This document shows, piece after piece, positions 15,266-23,307 of a stretch of 64,000 nt of DNA (the first letter of the stretch is position 1; each line of letters begins with the position of its first letter). Origin of the DNA: [Flavobacterium] thermophilum (GTDB lineage: Bacteria > Bacillota > Bacilli > Bacillales > Anoxybacillaceae); assembly GCA_900450595.1 (NCBI GenBank), contig UGGS01000001.1, forward strand, positions 1,426,001 through 1,490,000, read 5' to 3'. The position numbers and the translations under genes were made by a program. The notes under the pieces are model-generated. The model was given only the letters and a program-made list of their open reading frames with translations. It made no database searches and was not told the DNA's origin.

Positions 15266-16417
15266 TTACTTTTTCTGTTTGTATTTATCAATGTGTGGTT
15301 TAATTTCTTTGTTAAAGAATTCAATTGGAACAAATTTCTTTAAGGTGAAAGTGTTGATTAACTCTTTGCCAATTGACCATGAATCTTTACCCGTATCCCC
15401 TGCTGCCAATACAAAAGTAGGTGGATTTGCTAATCTCCATAAGCCTCCTGCAATAATCATTAGTTTAACAATGAATACAAATGCGCCTTCTGGTGTAAAG
15501 TTTCTTGTTCCGAAGATGAGAACTCCCAATAAGCAAATGAAGATGGAGTAGGTAATCTGCATTAATGATAATTGTTTCATATGTTTCCACCATTTATGGA
15601 ATAAATGGCGGTAATCATCAAAAATCCAAGTGGTTAATGCTAATGGTGTTAATGTACCTAAAGTAAGAATGTCAAAATATCTGCGTCCGTTTTTCAGGAA
15701 TATCGGGAAAAGTAAGCTAATTAATACAAGATCAAAACCAATGACAGCAATTAAGTCTAATGTTGACCAATTAAAAGTGATCGCTTGTTCTTTAGCAATG
15801 TAACTTCTTCCAATTGATGAGATGGATTGTGATAATTTGTTTAGTAATTCAAATGCTTTTTCATAAAGAATTGGCGCAAATCCTGCTCCTGCCACAGCAA
15901 CAGGGAATCGTTTTAGAATAGTGGAGAATTTCGTATAGTGAATGCTTTTGTGGTTATACATTTTTTTAAGGCTTTCGATGATGGTCAAGATGATCACTAC
16001 AGCTACTGAAAGGATAGAAAATACAAGTGTTGTATTAGAGAACCATGCGTTTTTAAATAACCAAATTGGCGTAATTAATATGAATTTAGATAGCAATTCG
16101 TAAATCCATGACAGTAAATTAACAGACATTTGAGGAATGTGTTCAGGTAAATGATTAAACCATTCGATTCCCTTATTGATTTGTTGCCATATTGTTTCCC
16201 ACTGTTCTAATGACTCTTGAATTTTTTGTAGTGTTCCTTCATTTTGTAAATTTTCTTTAGAAAATGGATTGTTTTTTATGTTTCCTCTTTCATATAGCCA
16301 TTCGCCAATTGTTTGTGCTTTTGCTTGATGAATAGTAAAGAATAATGAAGATGTAGACACTACTGTAAAAGGTATAGCGAGTTTTTTGATGAGTTTTAGA
16401 ATGGACTTATAAACCAA
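15266..16417 (-). CDS. Polytopic membrane protein, VirB6/TrbL-like, ~383 aa
   Basis: A hydrophobic segment (KKLAIPFTVVSTSSLFFT ... AKA) resembling a cleavable signal peptide is followed by a ~90-residue extracytoplasmic region and about six predicted transmembrane helices. A glycine-rich region and GGLWRLANP lie near the C-terminus. The architecture resembles channel components of type IV secretion systems (VirB6/TrbL), but similarity is by pattern only. The open frame extends further upstream, but that part overlaps the preceding gene out of frame. I propose a TTG start overlapping its stop by ~22 nt; a non-canonical ATT just before the signal peptide is also possible. Confidence 0.6.
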   Translation of the reverse strand: MVYKSILKLIKKLAIPFTVVSTSSLFFTIHQAKAQTIGEWLYERGNIKNNPFSKENLQNEGTLQKIQESLEQWETIWQQINKGIEWFNHLPEHIPQMSVNLLSWIYELLSKFILITPIWLFKNAWFSNTTLVFSILSVAVVIILTIIESLKKMYNHKSIHYTKFSTILKRFPVAVAGAGFAPILYEKAFELLNKLSQSISSIGRSYIAKEQAITFNWSTLDLIAVIGFDLVLISLLFPIFLKNGRRYFDILTLGTLTPLALTTWIFDDYRHLFHKWWKHMKQLSLMQITYSIFICLLGVLIFGTRNFTPEGAFVFIVKLMIIAGGLWRLANPPTFVLAAGDTGKDSWSIGKELINTFTLKKFVPIEFFNKEIKPHIDKYKQKK

Positions 16418-16833
16418 CCTGAAGTGCCTAATAATTTGTTTGCTACAAACCAAATCAGAAGAATTAATGGAGCTGCGATAATGACTTGAAGAAATCCTCG
16501 TAGAATTGCATTGTTCCATTCCTTCACAAGTTTTTCTATCTTTGAGTTTGGTATCATTCTTAACATCCCTGACATTACCAACATGATTAATGCTTGTGAT
16601 ACTCCGATCCCTACCGATATTGTTAGAACCCATTTTACTAAACTGATGATTTCTTTTGGAAACGTTGCTTCTGCTGGATTGTCTACGATTGTTGTTGGAA
16701 TTGTATTTACAACCTCTGTCGTTGTTGCTGAAGCTATTGTTGGCAGTATGAGTGCCAAAAACGATGTTGCAGTTACTATGAACTGTTTTGCCGTCTTTTT
16801 TATCTTCTTCTTTTCGGATGGTCTTAAACTCAT
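16396..16833 (-). CDS. Exported two-helix membrane protein, 145 aa
   Basis: It begins MSLRPSEKKKIKKTAKQF, then a hydrophobic helix ending IASATTT, which is a good signal peptide with an ASA-type cleavage site. Two long hydrophobic helices follow, and it ends GTSGWFISPF. This layout resembles VirB2/TrbC pilin-like subunits, although it is somewhat long for one. AAGGAGGTG lies unusually close to the ATG (2 nt). It overlaps the next membrane gene, so the two are likely partners in one envelope complex. Confidence 0.55.
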   Translation of the reverse strand: MSLRPSEKKKIKKTAKQFIVTATSFLALILPTIASATTTEVVNTIPTTIVDNPAEATFPKEIISLVKWVLTISVGIGVSQALIMLVMSGMLRMIPNSKIEKLVKEWNNAILRGFLQVIIAAPLILLIWFVANKLLGTSGWFISPF

Positions 16834-16900
16834 CACCTCCTTGATTAGATTTGGATGTATAAAATTTTCTTTATTATATTCTGTTTGAAAAGGAATATAT

Positions 16901-17110
16901 TTAACCCCTTGCTGCAAGTTTTTCGCGGAGATCGTCAAGATTGGAGTCATTATAAGCACGCTCCTTTCTTGTTTTGTTATTTCTTTTAATTTGATCAATG
17001 TGAACAGAATGGATGTAGTTTAATCCTGCATTAAGACCTAGCACTAATCCAGACAATAAACCAAGTTTAAGAATGAACTTAGTAGTAACAACAAAAACAC
17101 CTGTTTCCAT
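16901..17110 (-). CDS. Small single-span membrane protein, 69 aa
   Basis: An N-terminal hydrophobic stretch (VVTTKFILKLGLLSGLVLGL) is followed by a basic and then mixed-charge cytoplasmic tail ending DDLREKLAARG. GGAGG lies 8 nt before the ATG. It is part of the run of membrane genes read with the FtsK-like translocase. No family recognised. Confidence 0.6.
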   Translation of the reverse strand: METGVFVVTTKFILKLGLLSGLVLGLNAGLNYIHSVHIDQIKRNNKTRKERAYNDSNLDDLREKLAARG

Positions 17111-17111
17111 T

Positions 17112-17270
17112 TTATTTTCCTCCTACTCGGTAATATTTAAATTTACCTTGTTTTTTGATTAGTGTTAATTGAACTGTATTTTTTAATGTCTGTTTCGCAA
17201 TTTTATAGCTAATATAAACTGTTGATGTCACTACACACATTGTTTGAATGCCAATTAATGTCGTTAACAT
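17112..17270 (-). CDS. Small membrane protein, 52 aa
   Basis: One N-terminal hydrophobic helix (MLTTLIGIQTMCVVTSTVYI) and a basic C-terminus. The frame is open further upstream, but AAAAGGAGTG fits this ATG. It is separated by one base from the next gene of the membrane run, indicating one transcript. Confidence 0.55.
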   Translation of the reverse strand: MLTTLIGIQTMCVVTSTVYISYKIAKQTLKNTVQLTLIKKQGKFKYYRVGGK

Positions 17271-17380
17271 GATGTTCACACTCCTTTTGTTGTTGTTAGT
17301 ATACATTATGCTTTAAATTACATATTTTGCCTGTCCGTTCAAAATTTTTTTATTTTTATTGAACCGATTCAAATAAATAA

Positions 17381-17400
17381 AAGTGCCTATTCTGGCACTT
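17381..17400 (-). terminator. Terminator after the HTH regulator
   Basis: 7-bp stem AAGTGCC/GGCACTT followed by TTTATTTATTTG on the minus strand. Confidence 0.6.
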
Positions 17401-17818
17401 TGTAAAACATTTCTTCGATTGGTGGAAAATCAAGTGCAGCCCATATTTTAAGAAAAACTTCTAATGTTGGTTGAGTGCGATTGTTGACAATAAGATTGAT
17501 GGTGGATTTATCTAATCCCGTTAGTTCAGCAAGGTCTAATTGTTTTATGTTTTTCTCTTTCAGAATTTTTTTGATGTTGTTTTTTAATTTGTACTCCCCA
17601 GTAATATCAAATCCATGAACAATTTTTTCATTGTATGTCTCAATTTTTCTAATGATTTCTATACAGCAGCCAGCTATAAAATCTTCAACAGTTGTATATG
17701 GTTTATCTTTATTAAATAAGCGATTTTTCTTGTTTTCGTATTCCACGATGTTTTCAATAAATTGTAATGTTGATTCCCTTAATCTTACTGGTACTTCAAT
17801 CAGTTTTTCTTTTGTCAT
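17387..17818 (-). CDS. XRE-family transcriptional regulator, 143 aa
   Basis: The C-terminal half is a Cro/C1-type helix-turn-helix (KNIKQLDLAELTGLDKSTIN, then LIVNNRTQPTLEVFLKIWAAL). The N-terminal ~30 residues (VPVRLRESTLQFIENIVEYE) resemble a ribbon-helix-helix-like oligomerisation segment. It is divergent from two short plus-strand genes with ~70 bp between starts. A regulator controlling its own gene, that divergent pair and perhaps the membrane/transfer genes is the simplest reading. It could also be an antitoxin-like or immunity regulator. Confidence 0.8.
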   Translation of the reverse strand: MTKEKLIEVPVRLRESTLQFIENIVEYENKKNRLFNKDKPYTTVEDFIAGCCIEIIRKIETYNEKIVHGFDITGEYKLKNNIKKILKEKNIKQLDLAELTGLDKSTINLIVNNRTQPTLEVFLKIWAALDFPPIEEMFYKVPE

Positions 17819-17886
17819 GTATAACCCACCTCATTATTGGAGAATATATAAACAGCAACATAACACAAAAGGAGATGCTAGTCGTC

Positions 17887-17955
17887 ATGTATTTGTTTAA
17901 AAAAGGTGTTGAAGAATATATTGAACAAATTATCGATCAAGGGAGAAAACGCTAA
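17887..17955 (+). CDS. Very short peptide, 22 aa, divergent from the HTH gene
   Basis: MYLFKKGVEEYIEQIIDQGR-like peptide with AAAAGGAGATG upstream and a stop overlapping the next ATG (TAATG). Its main role may be to couple translation of the downstream 60-aa protein. Support is limited to the RBS and the overlap. Confidence 0.4.
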   Translation: MYLFKKGVEEYIEQIIDQGRKR

Positions 17956-18137
17956 TGTATTGGCAAGATTATGAAAAACCTTCATGGGAAATTCGATTAG
18001 AAAATACTCCAGAGTATGTCATACAGAAAACTGGTATGACACGCAAGGAACTGGAAAGACTTCTTCATTATTTGCAAGAGGAGGGTATAATAATTGACTT
18101 CCCCTACAAAGATGTGTATGAATTGAAACTTTATTGA
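17955..18137 (+). CDS. Small hypothetical protein, 60 aa, possibly winged-helix-like
   Basis: It starts MYWQDYEKPSWEIRLENTPE and contains KTGMTRKELERLLHYLQEEG, which resembles the recognition part of a small helix-turn-helix. It follows AAGGGAGAAAACG and overlaps the preceding mini-gene by one base. Its 3' part overlaps the C-terminal end of the M23 peptidase frame on the other strand, so at least one of the two annotated ends may need revision. Confidence 0.5.
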   Translation: MYWQDYEKPSWEIRLENTPEYVIQKTGMTRKELERLLHYLQEEGIIIDFPYKDVYELKLY

Positions 18138-18608
18138 TGACAAGGTGTCGGAAATCATTTGAATAAATTGTGTCCCATTCAATGTTACAGTATCAGAAGC
18201 ATGTTGCATTTTTGCTAAAAATGAAGGATTGTTCATGTTTTGGATAAAGTCTATATAGGGGGAGGGATCAATAAAGCGTCCTCCCTCTTTTACAGCAAAA
18301 TGTAAGTGTGCGCCTGTACTATGTCCAGTGTTGCCGGAATAGCCAATTAAATCCCCTGCTTGAACAATATCGCCTTGTTTGACAGTTATCTGAGAAAGAT
18401 GTCCATAAATAGCTGTCTTTCCGTCTTGCCATTTGATAAATACACCTTTACCAATGTTAGATGAACCAAAATCAACTACTCGTTCTACAATACCATCTTT
18501 TATTGAGCGTAATGGTGTGTTTTCGGGCATTGCAAAATCAATTCCCGTATGTGGTCTTGTTCTGAATGGCTCTTGTTCAAGAAATCGAGATGTGATTCTG
18601 TAAGTCAT
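17997..18608 (-). CDS. M23-family (LytM) peptidase, ~130-residue domain with odd C-terminal tail
   Basis: A zinc endopeptidase that cleaves peptidoglycan cross-bridges. Metal ligands are visible in HTGIDFAMP (HxxxD) and GAHLHFAV (HxH), with the intervening GHL motif. The start follows GAGGGTG. No signal peptide is present, so export or activity on infection is unclear. The last ~60 residues are unusually hydrophobic, have no family counterpart and lie opposite a plus-strand gene. A frameshift or recent 3' replacement may have changed the end. Near the membrane genes it could open the wall for a transfer channel. Confidence 0.7.
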   Translation of the reverse strand: MTYRITSRFLEQEPFRTRPHTGIDFAMPENTPLRSIKDGIVERVVDFGSSNIGKGVFIKWQDGKTAIYGHLSQITVKQGDIVQAGDLIGYSGNTGHSTGAHLHFAVKEGGRFIDPSPYIDFIQNMNNPSFLAKMQHASDTVTLNGTQFIQMISDTLSSIKFQFIHIFVGEVNYYTLLLQIMKKSFQFLACHTSFLYDILWSIF

Positions 18609-18763
18609 GATGTCACCCTCTTGATGAATTTTTAATTACAAAGTTGAATGAAAAATTTAGGTGATTTTTTTAAGTTGGATTTATAGGACAAATTTTATAG
18701 GTTGTTTTTTAGTATAGAAATTTTGAAGCAATTTTCTCTTTTCCTTTCACACTCTCAAAACCA

Positions 18764-18861
18764 CGTTTCCGATGGCAAAAATCGTTTCCCACTATGGGAA
18801 ACGTTCATGGGAAACGATTGGGAAACCATCGGGAAACGATGAGGAAACGTTGTGGGAAACG
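18764..18861. repeat. Phased GGGAAACG repeat array, candidate tubC centromere
   Basis: Six direct copies of (G/A)GGAAAC(G/C) start at 18796, 18809, 18820, 18831, 18842 and 18854, a spacing of 11-13 bp, close to one helical turn. They are preceded by two inverted copies (CGTTTCC at 18764 and 18783). The array lies ~95 bp beyond the 3' end of tubZ in a 347-bp gene-free stretch, which otherwise shows nothing. Iterons bound by TubR form centromeres in characterised TubZR systems; placement beyond tubZ, not upstream of tubR, would be unusual. Confidence 0.6.
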
Positions 18862-18955
18862 ATAATTAGGTATATTGGTATATTAGTTTTTATGAGTTAA
18901 TAATCGAATGAAATGCTTCATTTTTTGTCCAAAATTATTCACCATATTGCATGAA

Positions 18956-20077
18956 TTAACGTTTAAATTTATTAATAAGACTACTTATATCCTTTACCTT
19001 TTCTTTTTTCGGTTGCTCATTTTTGATTTTGCTTAAAATATCCACAGCATTTGATTTATAAATAGTACGGGTTTTGATATGTTCCATTGCTTTTGTAGCC
19101 TCTTTCGTTTTTTCTTCTATTGTTTTTAAACGTGAATGACACCAGTCTAATCCAGTTAATACGGTTGTGATTATATTTGATTCGCTTGTGTAATACCCTT
19201 CAAATAAGTGTAAGGGCATTTTATTATTGAACGGTGAAAAGATTTTTTGGTGATTTAAAATGCTCATAAACTCCTCTTCTCCATCAAAGATGATCCCAGC
19301 ACTAATGATTTGATTGTATTCAATATCTGCGAAGCAGCTTTGATGCCATGATTCTTTGATTAGATTAGCAATGTCTGATTCGGAAATTTCGGTTTGATGC
19401 TTGAGATCATTTAAATTGCATTGTGCTATTGTACCTAAACCTTTAGTTTGGAATAGTGCTTTTAAATCTTTCTTATCAAATACACCATATTTTGAACTTT
19501 GTTCTGTGTATTGTTCTAATTGTTGAATGATTTGAATGACTTTTTGATTAACGGTTTTATAAAATACATTTTTCCCAAACTGGAGCGAGTTTGCGCGAAA
19601 TTTCTCATTGTCGATCGGCAATGTGCAAATATCTAATTGAGATAAATCTTCAAAGCATTCTAAGCAATTCTTTTGAGATATATAAGCTTCAGTGGAGTCA
19701 GGAATAATTGGCATAGAGACAAATACTTTATCGGGCATTTCTTGACAAAGTATTTCCAATAAGACTGGTGCAATGCCACTTCCACTTCCCCCTGCTGTTG
19801 AAAATGGAACAAAAATGATTTCTATAGATGAATGTGAGAAGTTTTCTTTAACAAATGTGGTAGCTAAATCCCAGTTGTTAGCCATTAAACGTATTGCTTC
19901 ACTTCTTGCTTTACCAATGCCTTCGCTTCCAATGAGTTTTAATTTTAGATTAACGTATTCAAGCGATTCAAGGTCACGTTCAGAGTAGTTTATGGAAGCG
20001 GAATAAAATCCTTGTTTCGCTGCTTCATCTGCAATATTTCCTCCAGCCTGCCCCAAACCTAAGAATGAAATAAACAT
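18956..20077 (-). CDS. tubZ: TubZ-like tubulin/FtsZ GTPase of a type III partition system
   Basis: Cytomotive GTPase that moves plasmid or phage DNA by polymer treadmilling. The N-terminus has GLGQAGGNI (nucleotide-binding loop T1), and the tubulin signature is TAGGSGSG (~105). This is a variant of GGGTG(T/S)G and the family's defining motif. The ~375-residue length and Lys/Arg-rich C-terminal tail fit TubZ/RepX proteins of Bacillus plasmids and phage c-st. The frame could start three codons earlier at TTG, but the ATG overlapping the tubR stop (TAATG) after GAGGGGA is preferred. Operon with tubR. Confidence 0.85.
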   Translation of the reverse strand: MFISFLGLGQAGGNIADEAAKQGFYSASINYSERDLESLEYVNLKLKLIGSEGIGKARSEAIRLMANNWDLATTFVKENFSHSSIEIIFVPFSTAGGSGSGIAPVLLEILCQEMPDKVFVSMPIIPDSTEAYISQKNCLECFEDLSQLDICTLPIDNEKFRANSLQFGKNVFYKTVNQKVIQIIQQLEQYTEQSSKYGVFDKKDLKALFQTKGLGTIAQCNLNDLKHQTEISESDIANLIKESWHQSCFADIEYNQIISAGIIFDGEEEFMSILNHQKIFSPFNNKMPLHLFEGYYTSESNIITTVLTGLDWCHSRLKTIEEKTKEATKAMEHIKTRTIYKSNAVDILSKIKNEQPKKEKVKDISSLINKFKR

Positions 20078-20361
20078 TACAAACAACTCCCCTCATAAAG
20101 TTTTTGAATAGCTTGCAACCCATATTGATTAATGTGAATGAGATGTTTTCTATTACCTGTAGCCACTTCAATAAAGTTCATTGCTTCCAGTCGGCAAATG
20201 ATTTTTCTTAATGTTGGTTCGCTGAAATTTAGTTCTGATACGATTTCTTGTTTTGTTCGTCCACTGAAGCGTGTTGTTGCTTCTTTATTGATGAGATAGT
20301 TAAGCAATTCGATTTCCTCAAGCGTTAAACGTTCCACTAATGATGTGAAATGTTGTTCCAT
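20077..20361 (-). CDS. tubR: TubR-like winged-helix DNA-binding adaptor
   Basis: A 94-residue winged helix-turn-helix (TKQEIVSELNFSEPTLRKII, then a wing around ATGNRKH) directly upstream of and overlapping tubZ by one base. In type III partition TubR binds centromere iterons, links DNA to TubZ filaments and represses the operon. Identification rests on size, fold and position. AAGGAGGGGCG precedes the ATG. Confidence 0.75.
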   Translation of the reverse strand: MEQHFTSLVERLTLEEIELLNYLINKEATTRFSGRTKQEIVSELNFSEPTLRKIICRLEAMNFIEVATGNRKHLIHINQYGLQAIQKLYEGSCL

Positions 20362-20393
20362 TTCGCCCCTCCTTGTTTAAAAATGTTCAAATT

Positions 20394-20439
20394 AGATATT
20401 TGCCGAACGAATATGTGCAAGTTCGCTCAACAAATATCT
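20394..20439. promoter_or_regulatory. Imperfect dyad upstream of tubR (operator candidate)
   Basis: Nested inverted repeats: outer arms AGATATTTG/CAAATATCT and inner arms CGAAC/GTTCG. It lies 33-78 bp before the tubR start, where a TubR autoregulatory operator is expected. Confidence 0.45.
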
Positions 20440-20514
20440 TGATACAGTTATATGTCAGTGCGCTTGTACAGTTTGCATGTCACAAAAAATTTTTAAAAAT
20501 TTTACGATAAGGGG

Positions 20515-20543
20515 TTGATTTAAGTAAAATATAATAATATAAT
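20515..20543 (+). promoter_or_regulatory. Sigma-A promoter for the rightward genes
   Basis: TTGATT, 17 nt and TATAAT. It is followed by the conserved leader GTTAAATAAATTATAATAAA and two purine-rich RBS-like runs before the first plus-strand gene. Confidence 0.7.
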
Positions 20544-20597
20544 AACATTAGTTAAATAAATTATAATAAAGGGAGACGAAGAAAGGAGGTGTAAATA

Positions 20598-20780
20598 ATG
20601 TCTTATAATAAATCTGAGGAGGTGATCGGTTTTCTAGAACTAAAAATCCTAGAAGACCGAGCAAGTGATGAAGAGTTGGAGTTTTACGAGAATTACATAT
20701 GGTTTGGTAAGCTGGATAAGAAGTCTGGTACATATAAAAAATTGCTGAATGAATTAAAACGAGAATGGGAGGGTAAATAA
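20598..20780 (+). CDS. Small acidic hypothetical protein, 60 aa
   Basis: Unrecognised helical charged protein (DRASDEELEFYENYIWFGKL). First gene of the rightward transcription unit, with AAAGGAGGTGTAAATA before the ATG. It overlaps the next start by one base (TAATG), so translation is coupled. First-gene position suggests an early or regulatory role. Confidence 0.6.
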   Translation: MSYNKSEEVIGFLELKILEDRASDEELEFYENYIWFGKLDKKSGTYKKLLNELKREWEGK

Positions 20781-21040
20781 TGGGATATTCGAGAGATGAA
20801 CAAGAAACAGTGTTGGTGTATAGTGATGGCGAATGGAGTGTTTATTCAACTGTGCCAAAGCATATTCGTAAGTTTTTAGAGATTGCTGAAATGGAAATAT
20901 TAGAGTATGAGGATGATAGGCCAATAGCAATCAAAGGTAAGTTATCAGAACGTAATATTTCCATCAAAAAAGAACGTAATTTAAGTGAAGAACAAAGAAG
21001 AAAAATTGCAGAAAGGTTATTACAAGGTAGAAAAAGTTAG
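20780..21040 (+). CDS. Small hypothetical protein, 86 aa
   Basis: Unrecognised. An acidic N-terminal half with aromatic residues is followed by a basic helical tail (NLSEEQRRKIAERLLQGRK). Coupled to the upstream 60-aa gene. The 220 bp downstream hold AT-rich sequence with no clear gene. Confidence 0.6.
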   Translation: MGYSRDEQETVLVYSDGEWSVYSTVPKHIRKFLEIAEMEILEYEDDRPIAIKGKLSERNISIKKERNLSEEQRRKIAERLLQGRKS

Positions 21041-21260
21041 GTGGATTTTTTAATTGTGTAGAATGAAAAAATACATAAATGTTTAGGTTTGAGTTTTTAA
21101 TTATACATAATAAAAATAATTATAATAATATTTGTTTGATTAATTGTATTAGGTTAAGGTAAGAGCTAAAGTTTTATATTGTACATAATGAAAAAATAGA
21201 TGGGAAACTGATGTTGGATGGATATGTATTGTTGATATATAAGAAGGACGGTGTTGGTAA

Positions 21261-21962
21261 ATGGGTGTAGTTAAACGGGATGTACATAAGAATGAATATT
21301 TATATCGAGTTATTAGCTTTTCTGATGTAGATTGCATTAAAGGTCTTATTAAACATAGATCAATGATCGATATTTATTATGAACCTGCTTTAAAGCATAT
21401 TGATGAAATTAATCAAATTGCCATTCAAATTGCCGAAATTGAAATGAATAAAAAGAATCAAGAACGTTTCGAGAAATTGAAGAAAGAGGGTAAAATTCCT
21501 AAAAATAAAAAATATAAATATAAAAAATTTTATAAGAATAAAAGAGATGACATCATTGAAGCAAGCAATATTACAGAATTAAATCAAGAATTGATTTGTG
21601 TATATGCTGATTTAGATAATTTAATCAAAAAAACATCTTTAACAGACAAACAAAGGGATATTATTGAAAAATTCATGTCTGGATTAGATGAATATGACAT
21701 TGGGTTGCTTTATAAACAACGAGCAGACAAAATTTTAAACATTTTAGATACTGCTTGTGAAAAAATTTGTAATGAGTACAAAAAGAGATGGAAATATGTA
21801 ATGGCTGAACAAGATTATATTAAGGTTGAGTGGGATTATAAGAAATGTAGTAAATGTGGAGAATTGTTACCTTTAACTGAAGATTTTTATAGAAAACGCG
21901 AAGATAGTGCTGATGGATTTAGAAATGAATGTAGAAAATGTGAAGTTTCGGCGAAAAAATAG
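21261..21962 (+). CDS. Sigma-region-4-like / zinc-finger protein, 233 aa
   Basis: A Lys-rich linker separates an N-terminal helical part from a middle segment (SLTDKQRDIIEKFMSGLDEY, then helical to ~190) that resembles the helix-turn-helix of sigma-like phage regulators. The C-terminus has two CxxC pairs (CSKCGELLPLTEDFY ... CRKCE), a treble-clef-like zinc finger common in phage proteins. Lying at the start of the structural gene block, it could be the activator of late transcription. I cannot show this from sequence alone. Confidence 0.5.
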   Translation: MGVVKRDVHKNEYLYRVISFSDVDCIKGLIKHRSMIDIYYEPALKHIDEINQIAIQIAEIEMNKKNQERFEKLKKEGKIPKNKKYKYKKFYKNKRDDIIEASNITELNQELICVYADLDNLIKKTSLTDKQRDIIEKFMSGLDEYDIGLLYKQRADKILNILDTACEKICNEYKKRWKYVMAEQDYIKVEWDYKKCSKCGELLPLTEDFYRKREDSADGFRNECRKCEVSAKK

Positions 21963-22013
21963 GGAGAAATTAAAGACTTTTTGTAGTATGAAATATAGTG
22001 AGGAGGTATAATT

Positions 22014-22916
22014 TTGTATTTTTATATTAAAACGCCAGATGGTAAAGTTACAATTACTTTTGATAAAAATACAACTTTTGAAGAGAAACTTGAAATTTTA
22101 AATAAAAAAATTTTTGATCAATATAAAGATTTTTTAATGGAATATAAACATACAGCTAAAGCAAAGAAAATGTTGCTTGATTGTACAAATTTTTTAATTA
22201 TGGGAAGAAATAATAAAACTACTTTAACACCAAGAAAACTTAAAAGGATTAATGAGAAAGAATTGCCTTTAACATATATGAAAAATAAATTTATTGAAGA
22301 GTATTTATATGGTTCTCCAAGCGAAGATTATGATGATTACTATGTTTTTGATAGTGAAACAGAATATGTTGAGCAAGATATACCCAAAGAATTACTTAAA
22401 GATTATTGTAATTTGAGAATCAAGGAAATAAATCGAATTGAAGATTCACGAAAACAAAAAGACAATGATGATAAAAGTAGTTGGGAGAACTCAAAAACAT
22501 ATAAAATTAATCAATTATACTCCTCTGCCGATAAGTATGGGGAAGTTACAGACGACAGAGTAAGTATATATTACATAAGTAAAGATAAATTAGTCGAATA
22601 CATAAACAATGAAAACCTTAAATTTAAAGGTGATATAAAAACAAAGAAAATATTAGTACATAAAGGTAGACAAGGAATAATTGATAAAAATAAACCTTAC
22701 ATAGCTGAATGGAAACGAGTTAATACAAATAATGAGTTCGAATTTAATAAAAATAAATATAAAATATCTAACAAATTAAAACAATATCAATTGGACTTAG
22801 ACAGTAATAAATACATAATGGATTCGGTTTTGTGCTATTACATACCACATGAAGATAAGTATTATTTCTTTGATGAAAACATTGATGAAATTACTAAGTA
22901 TGTTAAACAGGTTTAA
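22014..22916 (+). CDS. Hypothetical protein, 300 aa, TTG start
   Basis: Unrecognised. Acidic and Lys/Asp/Tyr-rich, no TM and no catalytic motif. It contains two lower-complexity charged stretches (EDYDDYYVFDSETEYVEQD and RKQKDNDDKSSWENSK). GAGGAGGTATAATT precedes the TTG. It lies between the putative regulator and the HU gene. Confidence 0.6.
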   Translation: MYFYIKTPDGKVTITFDKNTTFEEKLEILNKKIFDQYKDFLMEYKHTAKAKKMLLDCTNFLIMGRNNKTTLTPRKLKRINEKELPLTYMKNKFIEEYLYGSPSEDYDDYYVFDSETEYVEQDIPKELLKDYCNLRIKEINRIEDSRKQKDNDDKSSWENSKTYKINQLYSSADKYGEVTDDRVSIYYISKDKLVEYINNENLKFKGDIKTKKILVHKGRQGIIDKNKPYIAEWKRVNTNNEFEFNKNKYKISNKLKQYQLDLDSNKYIMDSVLCYYIPHEDKYYFFDENIDEITKYVKQV

Positions 22917-22966
22917 TCGCCTGTTTAAAATAAAAATTCTAAAGGAGTAAAAGGAGGAAATTTATT

Positions 22967-23239
22967 ATGAATAAAAAGGAATTGATTAAAGATGTTGTGG
23001 AAGCTACTGGATTCCCTAAGAAAGATGTGACTGCTGTAGTTGATGCTACATTTGATAAAATCACGAAGGCTCTTAAAAATGGTGATAAGGTTAAATTGTC
23101 TGGATTCGGTAATTTTGAAGTTCGTGAACGTGCTGCTCGTAAAGGAAGAAATCCACAAACGGGTGAAGAAATTGAAATTCCAGCAAGTAAAACCCCTGCT
23201 TTCAAACCTGCTAAAGCACTTAAAGAAAGTTTAAAATAA
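22967..23239 (+). CDS. HU-family DNA-binding protein
   Basis: Complete 90-residue HU. The helical dimer core begins [20 protein letters not shown], followed by the [20 protein letters not shown] signature and DNA-clasping arms with the conserved Pro. It bends and compacts DNA and probably aids packaging, replication or genome organisation. SPbeta carries an HU gene (yonN) at the equivalent position. AAAGGAGGAAATTTATT is the RBS; a terminator hairpin follows. Confidence 0.95.
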   Translation: MNKKELIKDVVEATGFPKKDVTAVVDATFDKITKALKNGDKVKLSGFGNFEVRERAARKGRNPQTGEEIEIPASKTPAFKPAKALKESLK

Positions 23240-23254
23240 ATTATAAAAATTAAT

Positions 23255-23280
23255 CCGAGTAGGCACTCTCCCCTACTCGG
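23255..23280 (+). terminator. Hairpin after the HU gene
   Basis: Perfect 9-bp stem CCGAGTAGG/CCTACTCGG; no long U-tract, so termination may be partial. Confidence 0.5.
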
Positions 23281-23307
23281 AAATCTATATAAAGGTGGGT
23301 TTGGGGT

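Noticed and set aside
18764..18861. CRISPR array
   Set aside because: The repeat unit is only ~8 bp with 3-5 bp between copies, so it has iteron-like, not CRISPR, geometry.
22925..23205. Minus-strand frames opposite the HU gene
   Set aside because: They are antisense to a clear HU coding sequence and have no RBS.
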